Positions 40,407 to 48,704 of a stretch of 64,000 nucleotides of DNA are shown piece by piece (the first letter of the stretch is position 1; each line of letters starts with the position of its first letter). The stretch is from the NCBI RefSeq assembly GCF_028858515.1, contig NZ_JAPJZJ010000005.1, positions 62,001 to 126,000 of the forward strand, read 5' to 3'. The DNA is from Aurantiacibacter sp. D1-12. GTDB taxonomy: Bacteria; Pseudomonadota; Alphaproteobacteria; Sphingomonadales; Sphingomonadaceae. Both the position numbers and the translations under genes were made by a program. A model generated the notes under the pieces. That model searched no databases and was not told where the DNA came from. It worked only from the letters and a program-made list of their open reading frames with translations.

Positions 40407-41165
40407 ATGGCCCTTGAAATCCACCAGTTCCCCTGCCTGTCCGACAACTACGGCTTTCTCGTTCACGATAGCGAGAGCGGCGAGACGGCCTGTATCGATA
40501 CGCCCGATGGCGAGGAATACTTGAAACAGGCCAAAGCCAAGGGCTGGACGATTACGGCGATCTGGAACACGCACTGGCATCCCGACCATGCGGGTGGAAA
40601 TGAGGCGATCAAGGCCGCAACCGGCTGTACGATCATCGCGCCGCAGGAAGTCGAGCGGATCTCGACTATCGATCATGTCGTGAGCGACGGGGACACGGTG
40701 TCACTTGGAGCCCATGAAGCGCGCATCATCGATGTTGGGGGCCATACAAACGGCCATATCGCGTACCATATGCCTGATAGCTCACTCGCCTTCGTTGGCG
40801 ACAGCGTGTTTGCCCTCGGCTGCGGTCGGATGTTTGAAGGCACGCCAGAGCAATTCTGGGCCAGCTTGGAGCGGCTCAAGGCGCTTCCTGCGGACACTGC
40901 CCTCTACTGCGCGCACGAGTACACACAGGCCAATGCGCGCTTCGCTCTACATGCCGATCCTGGCAACGATGAGCTGGTGGCTTACGGGCAGGAGATCGGC
41001 CGCAAGCGTGCGGCAGGAACACCCACGGTGCCGACAACGCTGGAGCGCGAGTTGGCTACCAACCCCTTCCTGCGTGCCGACGATCCCGACATGATGGCCC
41101 GCTGGGGCGGTGATGCCCCACACGAGACCTTTGCTGCTCTCAGAGCAGCAAAGGACGCGTTTTGA
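40407..41165 (+). CDS. gloB: hydroxyacylglutathione hydrolase (glyoxalase II)
   Basis: A 252-residue metallo-beta-lactamase-fold enzyme that hydrolyses S-D-lactoylglutathione to D-lactate. The metal motif THWHPDH (HxHxDH) is present, with later ligands in GGHTNGHI and GDSVFALGCGRMFEGT; the latter is the glyoxalase II signature. The C-terminal CAHEYTQANARFAL helix region binds glutathione. ATG 40407 gives MALEIHQFPCLSDNYGF, the family's N-terminus. Confidence 0.95.
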   Translation: MALEIHQFPCLSDNYGFLVHDSESGETACIDTPDGEEYLKQAKAKGWTITAIWNTHWHPDHAGGNEAIKAATGCTIIAPQEVERISTIDHVVSDGDTVSLGAHEARIIDVGGHTNGHIAYHMPDSSLAFVGDSVFALGCGRMFEGTPEQFWASLERLKALPADTALYCAHEYTQANARFALHADPGNDELVAYGQEIGRKRAAGTPTVPTTLERELATNPFLRADDPDMMARWGGDAPHETFAALRAAKDAF

Positions 41166-41166
41166 C

Positions 41167-41370
41167 TTAGTCGTTCAGGACGAAAGTGATCTTGAGCGTA
41201 CAGCGCCATTCGGTAATGGCATTGTCGTTCACCGTGCACTTGATGTCACTGACCCAGACGCCGGAAATGTTGTTGAGTGTCTTGGAAGCCCGGGCGACGC
41301 CCTGCTTGACGGCATCTTCGATCCCTACGGTCGAGGAACTGATAACTTCGGTAACTTTTGCAATAGACAT
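41167..41370 (-). CDS. dodecin-family flavin-binding protein
   Basis: A 67-residue dodecin. SIAKVTEVISSSTVGIEDAV and the long helix VKQGVARASKTLNNISGVWV are followed by three strands ending EWRCTLKITFVLND. Dodecins form hollow dodecamers that store riboflavin or FMN and limit flavin photochemistry. The Shine-Dalgarno GGGAG lies in the 3' arm of a 13-bp perfect hairpin (41380-41409). It is downstream of the F0 operon on the same strand and converges with gloB. Confidence 0.92.
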   Translation of the reverse strand: MSIAKVTEVISSSTVGIEDAVKQGVARASKTLNNISGVWVSDIKCTVNDNAITEWRCTLKITFVLND

Positions 41371-41379
41371 AGCTTTTCT

Positions 41380-41409
41380 CCCTTGAGTTGATGGATATCA
41401 ACTCAAGGG
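41380..41409. promoter_or_regulatory. 13-bp perfect inverted repeat over the dodecin Shine-Dalgarno
   Basis: CCCTTGAGTTGAT-GGAT-ATCAACTCAAGGG on the plus strand. In the dodecin mRNA the 3' arm contains the GGG of the ribosome-binding site, 9 nt before the ATG. No U-run follows, so it is not a standard terminator for atpF. It may act as a translational switch, an mRNA end or an operator. Confidence 0.7.
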
Positions 41410-41444
41410 ATAGCTCGCGGTAACGTTCCCGAAATTACAGCTTG

Positions 41445-42020
41445 TTACAGGCTGTCGATCACGTCGTCTGCCAGCGCCTTGTCGGCGTCGGCATCGTGGT
41501 TGGCAGCGATCAGCGCGGCAGCAGCAGCGGTCGAGGCATTGGCAGCTTTCGCCTTGAGCTCGTCCACTGCGGCACGCTCGGCCGCGGCAATCTTGTCCTG
41601 CGCCATACGCTCGCGGCGAGCGACCATTGCAGCGGTGTCTTCCTTCGCCTTCTTGACGATACCGTCCGCCTCTTTCTTGGCGTTATCGAGCATGGCCTCG
41701 GCGTCCTGTTCTGCACCGGCAATCTTGTCGGCATATTCCTGACGGAGTGCCTCGGCTTCGGCGCGCAGCTGCTTGGCTTCTTCAAGGTTGTCCTTGATCG
41801 CCTGGATCTTGCTGTCGAGTCCGCCAGCGATGGTCTTGTGAACCTTTGCCACAAAGAACACGAACAACAGCAGGACGGCCATGGAGATGGACACCCACTG
41901 GTAAGGTTCGAGGCCAAGCAGCGTCGGATCGACGTGGCCTGTGCTCTGCCCGTGTGCCGCTTCGATGAATACTTCCGCGGGCTCGGTCTCGAAGACTTCT
42001 GGCGTGCTGGTATTAGACAC
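41445..42020 (-). CDS. atpF: F0F1 ATP synthase subunit b
   Basis: A 191-residue stator subunit. The N-terminal membrane helix (WVSISMAVLLLFVFFVA) is followed by a long charged coiled coil (LEEAKQLRAEAEALRQEYADKIAG and onward) that reaches the F1 head. With b' it forms a heterodimeric stalk. It overlaps the b' gene by 8 bp and is the last gene of the F0 operon. The F1 genes are elsewhere, as is normal in alphaproteobacteria. Confidence 0.95.
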   Translation of the reverse strand: MSNTSTPEVFETEPAEVFIEAAHGQSTGHVDPTLLGLEPYQWVSISMAVLLLFVFFVAKVHKTIAGGLDSKIQAIKDNLEEAKQLRAEAEALRQEYADKIAGAEQDAEAMLDNAKKEADGIVKKAKEDTAAMVARRERMAQDKIAAAERAAVDELKAKAANASTAAAAALIAANHDADADKALADDVIDSL

Positions 42021-42507
42021 GGCTCATCGCCTCCTTCACGGCGGACTTGGCAGCCGCCTTGGTCGCTTTCACACCGGCGAGGCGCTTGGCGATATCCTGC
42101 GCAGCTTCGGTCGCCACAGCCTCGATCTCGGCACCAGCTTCCTTGCGGCTTGCTTCGATGCGCGCCTCGGCCTCTTCAAGCTGCGTATCAATCGCAGCCT
42201 GCACCTTGGCGAGCTTGGTGTCAGTGGACTTCTGCGCCTTGGCCTTGGCCTTGTTCACAAGATCCTGAGCCGCTTCGCGATTGGCGTTTTCACGCTGGCG
42301 CCAGGCTTCCTCAGCCTCATCCGCCGCATCGCGAGCTGCCTGCGCAGCTGCAAGGTCATCCGCGATCTGCTTGTCGCGCATGCCAACAGTATCCATCACC
42401 TTGGGGACCATGCCCCGACCGATGACGAAAAACACGAAGCCGAAAGTGATCAGCAGCCAGAACAGCTGGCTCGACCAGATTTCGAACATTTGATCTATCT
42501 GAGGCAT
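42013..42507 (-). CDS. F0F1 ATP synthase subunit b'
   Basis: A 164-residue second b-type subunit. The N-terminus MPQIDQMFEIWSSQLFWLLITFGFVFFVI is typical of b' proteins, followed by a long coiled coil rich in Ala/Glu/Lys. It lies between the c and b subunit genes, the usual b' position in alphaproteobacteria and cyanobacteria. It partners subunit b in the peripheral stalk. Confidence 0.94.
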   Translation of the reverse strand: MPQIDQMFEIWSSQLFWLLITFGFVFFVIGRGMVPKVMDTVGMRDKQIADDLAAAQAARDAADEAEEAWRQRENANREAAQDLVNKAKAKAQKSTDTKLAKVQAAIDTQLEEAEARIEASRKEAGAEIEAVATEAAQDIAKRLAGVKATKAAAKSAVKEAMSRV

Positions 42508-42582
42508 GGACGGATTCCGCCTATTGGCAACAAGTCAGGTCAAAACCGGCCGGACGCGAACCGCTCGGCCAGTCAAAGTCGA

Positions 42583-42807
42583 TTAGACGAAGAGGATGAT
42601 CATCGCCACGACGAAAGCCAGCAGGCCGAGAAGTTCGGCTGCGGCGAAGCCGATGAACAGGCGACCCTGCTGGCCGTCTGCTGCACCCGGGTTACGCAGT
42701 GCGCTTTCGAGGAACGAGCCGAACACGTTACCCACACCGATGGCGGCCATGCCGGCACCGATAGCGGCGAGACCAGCACCGAGCATCTTTGCAGATTCGA
42801 GATCCAT
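42583..42807 (-). CDS. atpE: F0F1 ATP synthase subunit c
   Basis: A 74-residue proteolipid with two helices. The first is glycine-rich (AGLAAIGAGMAAIGVG), followed by a polar loop RNPGAADGQQGR, and the second carries the proton-binding Glu58 (AAAELLGLLAF). There is no sign of an extra Na+-binding Gln/Ser pattern in helix 1, so H+ coupling is expected. It forms the rotor ring. Confidence 0.97.
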   Translation of the reverse strand: MDLESAKMLGAGLAAIGAGMAAIGVGNVFGSFLESALRNPGAADGQQGRLFIGFAAAELLGLLAFVVAMIILFV

Positions 42808-42857
42808 TTGAATTTCCTTTCAGAGGTAAACTTGTAAGCGATTAATTCGGGTTGAAC

Positions 42858-43643
42858 TTAGTGCAGATGCTCTGCGTCATTTATGTAGAGCGACGAGAGC
42901 AGCGCAAAAACATAGGCCTGGATACCGGCAACGAGGATTTCCAGCGCGGAAATGCCGATCATCAGAACGAAACTTGGCACGCCCACCAGCACGCCGTATC
43001 CGGCGCCAGCATTCCAGCCGTTGATCACAAAGCCCGACAGCACCTTCAGAAGGATATGGCCGGCCATCATGGCAACGAACAGTCGCAGCGCGAGGCTGAA
43101 CGGGCGGAACAGGAACGAGACGAACTCAATCGGCGCGATCACGAAGACCATCGGCAGCGGCGTACCTGCAGGTACGAACAGGCTGAAGAAGTGCAGCCCG
43201 TGCTTCCAGAAACCGACGATGAGGACGATCGCGAAGCTCATGATCGCGAACACGCCAGTCACGGTGAAGTGGCTGGTGAAGGTGAACGGGTGAACGCCGA
43301 TAAGGCCGACCGGTAGCAGACCGAGCAGGTTAGCGAAGAGGATGAACATGAACAGGCTGAAGATGTAGGGCACGTATTTGCGCCCTTCCTTGCCGATGTT
43401 CGCATCCAGCATATCATCGATAAAGCCGGTAAAGGTCTCCACCATCATCTGCCAGCGACCGGGCACAAGCTCGCGCTTCATTCCACCAAGCATGAAGACG
43501 AACAGCACCACAGCGGTGATCGTCATCCACAGCGCGGAATTGGTGAAGGCAATGTTGTAACCCGCAATATTCCAGTCCTGGCCGAGCAGAGGCTCGACGG
43601 TGAACTGGTACATCGGGTCGACCTTGGCTGATTCAGCTGCCAC
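42858..43643 (-). CDS. atpB: F0F1 ATP synthase subunit a
   Basis: A 261-residue proton-channel subunit with about five to six helices. The essential Arg is in the conserved LALRLFVAMMAGHILLK segment. The N-terminal FTNSALWMTI and C-terminal LEILVAGIQAYVFALLSSLYINDA are typical. It lies between atpI and atpE. It works with the c-ring in proton translocation. Confidence 0.97.
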   Translation of the reverse strand: MAAESAKVDPMYQFTVEPLLGQDWNIAGYNIAFTNSALWMTITAVVLFVFMLGGMKRELVPGRWQMMVETFTGFIDDMLDANIGKEGRKYVPYIFSLFMFILFANLLGLLPVGLIGVHPFTFTSHFTVTGVFAIMSFAIVLIVGFWKHGLHFFSLFVPAGTPLPMVFVIAPIEFVSFLFRPFSLALRLFVAMMAGHILLKVLSGFVINGWNAGAGYGVLVGVPSFVLMIGISALEILVAGIQAYVFALLSSLYINDAEHLH

Positions 43644-43666
43644 GTCTGTCTTGTCCCTTGCGCTTC

Positions 43667-43999
43667 TTAACTGCCGCTGCCCGCAGAGGGGCCGCTGCCT
43701 GAATTACGAATAATGTTCCTGAAGGCGACCACGATCCCGAGGAACAGGCCAACCAACAGAGCCCAAGGATTGACATCGAAAAACCATCCAACGGTCCAGC
43801 CGACTACCAATCCACCGAAAACACCACCGACCAGATCTGCCAATGCCCGATTGCCGGCTTTCTCGCTGGCAGAGGCACCTTTGACCCGTGGCTGGTTGCG
43901 TTGATCTTCTCGCTCGCGTGCAGCTTTCAGCCGCTCTTCGAGCGCGTCAATCCGCGCATCCTCACCGATGGGTTCCCGTGCGGGTTTCTCGTCGCTCAT
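43667..43999 (-). CDS. atpI: ATP synthase assembly protein AtpI
   Basis: A 110-residue protein. A charged N-terminal region (EERLKAAREREDQRN) is followed by two helices (ALADLVGGVFGGLVVGWTVGWFF and WALLVGLFLGIVVAFRNI) of the AtpZ/AtpI type. The protein helps c-ring assembly and may move Mg2+ or Ca2+. It is the first gene of the F0 operon, preceded by AAGGAGAAGG and a good promoter match. Confidence 0.92.
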   Translation of the reverse strand: MSDEKPAREPIGEDARIDALEERLKAAREREDQRNQPRVKGASASEKAGNRALADLVGGVFGGLVVGWTVGWFFDVNPWALLVGLFLGIVVAFRNIIRNSGSGPSAGSGS

Positions 44000-44060
44000 G
44001 CCTTCTCCTTCGTGTAAGGGTTATGGCACGGGCAAAGAGGTGCCCGCCAAGGGCGCCGCC

Positions 44061-44089
44061 CCCTTAGAAGGGGGGTGTTGGCGAGTCAA
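44061..44089 (-). promoter_or_regulatory. candidate promoter of the F0 ATP synthase operon
   Basis: On the minus strand TTGACT (44089-44084), 17 bp and TAAGGG (44066-44061), followed by a GC-only discriminator GGCGGCGCCC. The start point would be about 55 nt before atpI. Confidence 0.5.
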
Positions 44090-44152
44090 CACGTCCAAAG
44101 GTGGAAAAGGACCTTATCGGGGAAATAAAATTGTCATCGTGGCCGGTCGTAA

Positions 44153-44638
44153 TCACTCGGCTACGGCGCCGTCCTGCGCAGCGTCGTCATCTTCGCTTTC
44201 GTTCGGCTCCCAGTTATCCTGCTCGCACAGATTTACAGCCTCGGGATTCCCGCTAGCGCGCGCTTGCAGACAGGCGCCTGCCGCCTGCGAGTAGAGACGT
44301 CCGTCGACCGGTTCGGTCGGCATGTCGCAGCCATTGGCCTCAAGCAGCGTGAGCATATTTGCCAGCCGCGCCTCGTAGTGGACGACCGAGAACTGCGCGA
44401 GTGCAGTCGGATCAATGTCTGGATTGTCAAGCGCACCCTGCGCGCGCATCTGGTTGAGCATCACGGCTTCACCCAACTCGCCTGAAGCCCGCTTTTGCAG
44501 ACTGACAAGGTCTTCCTGCAGGGATTCGCACACAGCGATCTGCTCATCTGTCAGTGCAGGCTCACCAGCCTGGTTGCAGGCGGAAAGGACCAGCGCGGTG
44601 AGACCGAGGGCGGGAATGGCAAGAAGCGACGTGCGCAT
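44153..44638 (-). CDS. hypothetical lipoprotein
   Basis: A 161-residue protein with a lipoprotein signal (LLAIPALGLTALVLSAC, lipobox LSAC). The mature part is mostly helical with four cysteines (AVCESLQ, NGCDMP, GACLQA, NLCEQD) that could form two disulfides. It ends in an acidic tail. No family is recognised. It lies downstream of the YdbL-YnbE-YdbH set on the same strand, with a 70-bp gap. Confidence 0.7.
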   Translation of the reverse strand: MRTSLLAIPALGLTALVLSACNQAGEPALTDEQIAVCESLQEDLVSLQKRASGELGEAVMLNQMRAQGALDNPDIDPTALAQFSVVHYEARLANMLTLLEANGCDMPTEPVDGRLYSQAAGACLQARASGNPEAVNLCEQDNWEPNESEDDDAAQDGAVAE

Positions 44639-44708
44639 AGAAAATACCTTTGGGTGTCTGAAAAGTCACCCGCGGGCTACGCGTCATGCCAGTGGGTTTC
44701 AACCCCGG

Positions 44709-45095
44709 CTACGGACACCGCGGGTCGCGCAGCGGAGCACCCTGCCCGCGCTGCTGCCAGGTTCCGTCAGGAGCCTGATACATCTCGCCCGGTGTCGTGC
44801 GTGCGATGGCGAGACAGCCAGCGGTGAAGGCGTATTCTTCCAGCGTTGCATTCTCCGCCTGCGCACGCTCGGCATAGACCGCACGGCGGCGAATGTTGAT
44901 GTCGTCCACCATCGCCTGCAGCGACGGGTTGGATGCGCCGACGATGCCAAGATAGCCATCCATCTTCTCGCCGACCTGCCCGTTATCGCGGGCAGCCTGA
45001 TAGGCAGGATCGCGCTGCGCGGAGGCAGGTGAAGCCACAAGACCAATGGCAAGCGCCGCAGCGGTTGCGGCAATAAGGCTTTTGCGCGTCATCAT
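44709..45095 (-). CDS. YdbL-like (DUF1318) periplasmic protein
   Basis: A 128-residue protein with a signal peptide (MTRKSLIAATAAALAIGLVASPASAQ). The DUF1318 pattern is clear: NGQVGEKMDGYLGIV, DINIRRRAVYAERAQ, then PGEMYQAPDGTWQQR. YdbL is encoded with YnbE and YdbH in many proteobacteria and is linked to that AsmA-like lipid-transport bridge. ATG 45095 is chosen to begin the signal peptide. It follows ynbE by 22 bp. Confidence 0.88.
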   Translation of the reverse strand: MMTRKSLIAATAAALAIGLVASPASAQRDPAYQAARDNGQVGEKMDGYLGIVGASNPSLQAMVDDINIRRRAVYAERAQAENATLEEYAFTAGCLAIARTTPGEMYQAPDGTWQQRGQGAPLRDPRCP

Positions 45096-45117
45096 CAGTC
45101 CAACTCCAAGTCGCCGA

Positions 45118-45309
45118 TCAAAAAATATCGGCATTTTCGTCAATCGTGTTTTCGGCATCATCTGCCAAGCGGTAGATGACTTCCTGAGTTATATTGATGT
45201 TGAGCTCGATCACGATCGGCTCATCAGGTGCTTCAAGATTGATACACCCGCCGAGCGCCAATGCACCCAACATCGCTACCAGTCCCATGATCCGCTTTGC
45301 CCCGTTCAT
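45118..45309 (-). CDS. YnbE-family outer-membrane lipoprotein
   Basis: A 63-residue lipoprotein starting at ATG 45309; the signal IMGLVAMLGALALGGC has lipobox LGGC. The mature sequence INLEAPDEPIVIELNINI is the YnbE signature, which adds a strand to the C-terminal beta-groove of YdbH. The function is to link YdbH to the outer membrane in phospholipid transport. It follows the YdbH gene by 47 bp and precedes the ydbL-like gene. Confidence 0.9.
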   Translation of the reverse strand: MNGAKRIMGLVAMLGALALGGCINLEAPDEPIVIELNINITQEVIYRLADDAENTIDENADIF

Positions 45310-45356
45310 GGCGGGACTATGCGCATCCCGGGCGCAGGTCGTCAATTTCGCAAATG

Positions 45357-48300
45357 TCATCGCATGGCCTCGCTTTCGGGGGGCTGAATAGTCTCGTCTG
45401 GTGATTGTTCACGTCGGCGTTCGTCAGGTGGCACCAGCGCATCGCTTAGTTCGCGTGCGGCTTCCTCGGCGGCAGCCTCGTCCTGTGCGTCCACCGTCTC
45501 TTGATCCACGGCATCGCGAGCGCGGGTGCCATCGCTGAGTATCAAGCCGAGATCGCGCGGGTCGCGAACACTGGCAGGATCATAGAGCGCGCGCAGCGAA
45601 CTCATGAGTTTGAAGAATGGTGCGCGGATATTGATCCGCAGCTCTATCGGCAGGTCCGCGATGGCGCGGCTGACGAAATTTCTGCTGGCACTCGGTCCCT
45701 GGCTGATCCCTTCGAAGCGGACCTGCGTCACCAGTTCCCCGGTTAGCGGGCCGTTCATGTCGATTTCCATGCGGTCGTAGGCGAGATCGCGCAAGGTCTG
45801 GAACGCGTAATTGGCGAAGAAGCCCATATCCTCGTAAGTCAGTTCACCAATGTAGGAGAGGTTGCCGCCGGGTTCTCTCGAAATGAGCTGACCGCCGACA
45901 AGATGGCCATTGCCTTCCGGGTCAAAAATGATGGGTATCGTGCCGTCGAACGTACCGCTCGCGGCAAGATTGCTCATCTCCATCCGCTCGATGAAGCGCG
46001 CAGCCTGCAAGCCTTCGATCTCCATTGTGTATGTGCGGTATTCCTCCACACCGATATTGATGTCGACGGGGTGCATCCGCAGCGTCCCGCCCATGAATGG
46101 CCAACTCCCGCCAGTCACGGCGAGCGTCTCTCCATTGATCAGCCGGAAGCCTACTTCCCCGTCATAGACCTCGATGCCCGGGTTGATGGCGGCGAGCCGG
46201 ATACGCTGGTCAGGAGCGGTCGTGCGGCCCAGCAGATCGGTGAAGACGACCGCACCGCTCGCACCCTGAACCGGTCCGAATGGCGCCGCCAGATCGAGCG
46301 AATCCGTGGAAAATTCACCGGAGCTTGTTACCGCCTCGGGCGTCCACTCGATCCGCCCCTCGCCGGTAACTGTCCCCTCCATATTCGCCACCACGCCCAG
46401 CGCGAGCTGCGTAAGGTCGGTGATTTCGAGGCGTTCTCCAAAGGTGATGCCGGGTACAGCGAGCCTCGCGTTGCCCGTGGCGGTGGCAAGGTCGTGTGCG
46501 ATGGTGACATCTGACACCACGCTGTCGCTACCCGGATGGCGCAGCAGTGCGTCTGCCGTGATGCGGTTGTCCGCCAACGTCAGGCTTGCACCGCGGGCAT
46601 AGAGCGGCTGGAACCGGTCGACCTCTTCGCGGTCCTCCAGCATGAAGCGGACCTCGTCGATCTCCAGACGGCTGTCGGCGTAACGCCAGGTCCCGCTGGC
46701 CTCCAGAACATCGAGTGGTACTGCCCCGAGGAAAACATCCACTCCGGAGAACTCACCACCGATATCCTGTGCGAACAGATTCGCCCGCAGGTCCGAGATC
46801 ACGAAATTCTGCCCGCTCTCCTGCGGTCCGAGACCGATCTGCATGTCCCGCGCTGCGAGAGCCCCCGGATAGGCAAAACCGATGGGGCCACTTGCAACCC
46901 GCAGAGGCGTTTCTGCCAACTCGCCAACCAGATTGAGCGCGTTGGTCCCCGCAGCCAGACGCAATCCGGAATTGTCATAGCGCAGGATCGGTTGACCCTG
47001 CGCGGGACAAAGCCGGAGCGCCTGTCGCGCAAGTGTAAGGTTGGAATAGGCCAGCCGGTCGAAACGCATGTCACGGCAACCGTTCCAAAGCGCAATCGCG
47101 CCATCGCCATTGACCGTTCCATCCACCGGCAGCCGCAGGTTGTCCGCAAAACCGCCCGGAAGAGGGCCGCTCGCGAGCACTTCCCCGTCCAGCACGAATC
47201 TATCACCGGTTCCTTGCGAAATCGCCATTCGGGGCACTGCAAGACGCGCCTCACCAGCCGCATATTCGCGCATGGTCATGCGGAAAACGAGCGCACCGCC
47301 ACGTGCCTGCTCCATCCGGCCGGAAATCTGCGGCAAGCCTGTGCCACCGGTCAGCACATTGCCGGAGAATGCAGGCAGACCGCCTTCGCCTAGACTGACG
47401 GTGGTGCGTGAAAGGGCGAGAATGCTTGCGCCGCTCGATCCACGCAATCGCGCCTCGGGAACCACGACACTGGTCAACTCGCCCATTCGCCGCGCATCGA
47501 AACGTGCGCTCAGCTCGCTCCCGGCCAATTCGCGCCCAAGGTTGCGGCGCAACCGCGTGAGAAGCGGCGCAGCAAACGTGCCTTCGCTCGATACGGCAAG
47601 CCCTGCGAGCTGTGTGTCGAGCGCCTCGCCCAACTCGATGGCTTCTCCGGCAACATCTCCCTCTACGTCGACCCGAGCGAAGCTATCGGTCGCGCGCACT
47701 CTCCCGTCGACGGAAAGCAAGCCCGCACTGACCGCCCCCGTCGCGAGATCGCGCAGCCCAAGATCATAAAGCGCCACGAGCGCTCCATCCCGCCAGCTGA
47801 AACGCCCTTCTCCAGTGATCTCGCCCGAACGCGTATCGCCAACCGTTGCGCCGGCGAGAGCGAGGCCATAATCCCCTTCAAAGTCGACGAAGTTGCGATG
47901 GGTGAGCACATCCAGTTGCACTGCAGCGCCTTGCAGCGCCAATTCGGTGTCGGGACAATCAAGCGCATCAAACCGCAGCGGACCCACGAAATGTGGGCGT
48001 TCGGCATCGATAGAGGCGGTACCGTAAATGCTTGGCGCTTCGAGAAAGCAACCGCCTAACACGACATCTTCGCCAACCGCCGCAAGCTCTGCATTGAACC
48101 CGCCGCGCAAGTGACCGCCACCGTCCAGCCGGAAGCCGACCCGTCCGAAGTCGGCATCGAGCATTCCCCGACCGTCCTCGATGAACAGTTCCATGTTGGG
48201 AAATTCGCCTTGTGCCTCATCCTCGGTGAAGATCAGCGGATCGAGCGCCCCGAAACTCAGCGTGCCGTCACGATAGGTGCCGTAGAGGCGCGGCCGCACG

Positions 48301-48635
48301 ATCCGTAGCTCGGCAATATCGGGCAGACCCCAACGCGGCGAAAGGCTGAGCTCAAGCCGCTCTATGGTCATGTCAGGTTCGTCAGGATCGCCAATCACAA
48401 GGTTGGTGAGCACTTGCCGCGTCGGTCCGATTTCTTCAATTTCGTATGTTGCCGGCAAGCCGCTTTCGGCCAGTGCGTCGGTAATCAGGCCATCGGCGAT
48501 CTGCTCGCGTTGGAACCAGCCGATTGCAAGCGTAACGAGCAGCAAGAGCAACGCTCCGCGCAGACCATTGCGCAGCCAGCTGCGCTTGCGACCCTTCTTC
48601 GGAGACCCGGTTTCGTCTGCAGCATCCTGCGCCAT
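45357..48635 (-). CDS. YdbH-like AsmA-family intermembrane lipid transport protein
   Basis: A 1092-residue protein. One N-terminal membrane anchor (LRGALLLLLVTLAIGWF) after a basic start is followed by a very long periplasmic beta-rich region, and the C-terminal YdbH/Dicarb_transp-type domain ends near residue 1020. A charged tail follows (QDEAAAEEAARELSDAL). In E. coli, YdbH, YhdP and TamB form redundant bridges carrying phospholipids between inner and outer membranes, and YdbH works with YnbE. Adjacent ynbE- and ydbL-like genes support the same role here. It is divergent from radC. Confidence 0.85.
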   Translation of the reverse strand: MAQDAADETGSPKKGRKRSWLRNGLRGALLLLLVTLAIGWFQREQIADGLITDALAESGLPATYEIEEIGPTRQVLTNLVIGDPDEPDMTIERLELSLSPRWGLPDIAELRIVRPRLYGTYRDGTLSFGALDPLIFTEDEAQGEFPNMELFIEDGRGMLDADFGRVGFRLDGGGHLRGGFNAELAAVGEDVVLGGCFLEAPSIYGTASIDAERPHFVGPLRFDALDCPDTELALQGAAVQLDVLTHRNFVDFEGDYGLALAGATVGDTRSGEITGEGRFSWRDGALVALYDLGLRDLATGAVSAGLLSVDGRVRATDSFARVDVEGDVAGEAIELGEALDTQLAGLAVSSEGTFAAPLLTRLRRNLGRELAGSELSARFDARRMGELTSVVVPEARLRGSSGASILALSRTTVSLGEGGLPAFSGNVLTGGTGLPQISGRMEQARGGALVFRMTMREYAAGEARLAVPRMAISQGTGDRFVLDGEVLASGPLPGGFADNLRLPVDGTVNGDGAIALWNGCRDMRFDRLAYSNLTLARQALRLCPAQGQPILRYDNSGLRLAAGTNALNLVGELAETPLRVASGPIGFAYPGALAARDMQIGLGPQESGQNFVISDLRANLFAQDIGGEFSGVDVFLGAVPLDVLEASGTWRYADSRLEIDEVRFMLEDREEVDRFQPLYARGASLTLADNRITADALLRHPGSDSVVSDVTIAHDLATATGNARLAVPGITFGERLEITDLTQLALGVVANMEGTVTGEGRIEWTPEAVTSSGEFSTDSLDLAAPFGPVQGASGAVVFTDLLGRTTAPDQRIRLAAINPGIEVYDGEVGFRLINGETLAVTGGSWPFMGGTLRMHPVDINIGVEEYRTYTMEIEGLQAARFIERMEMSNLAASGTFDGTIPIIFDPEGNGHLVGGQLISREPGGNLSYIGELTYEDMGFFANYAFQTLRDLAYDRMEIDMNGPLTGELVTQVRFEGISQGPSASRNFVSRAIADLPIELRINIRAPFFKLMSSLRALYDPASVRDPRDLGLILSDGTRARDAVDQETVDAQDEAAAEEAARELSDALVPPDERRREQSPDETIQPPESEAMR

Positions 48636-48704
48636 TATGCATCAGGTCTTGCGCGAGCTTGCCCGTAAAGGCAATGCACCATTGCAAGGGGGCATGCGAA
48701 GAAC

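Noticed and set aside
41380-41409. Hairpin as an intrinsic terminator of the ATP synthase operon
   Set aside because: No U-run follows on the minus strand and the arm carries the dodecin Shine-Dalgarno.
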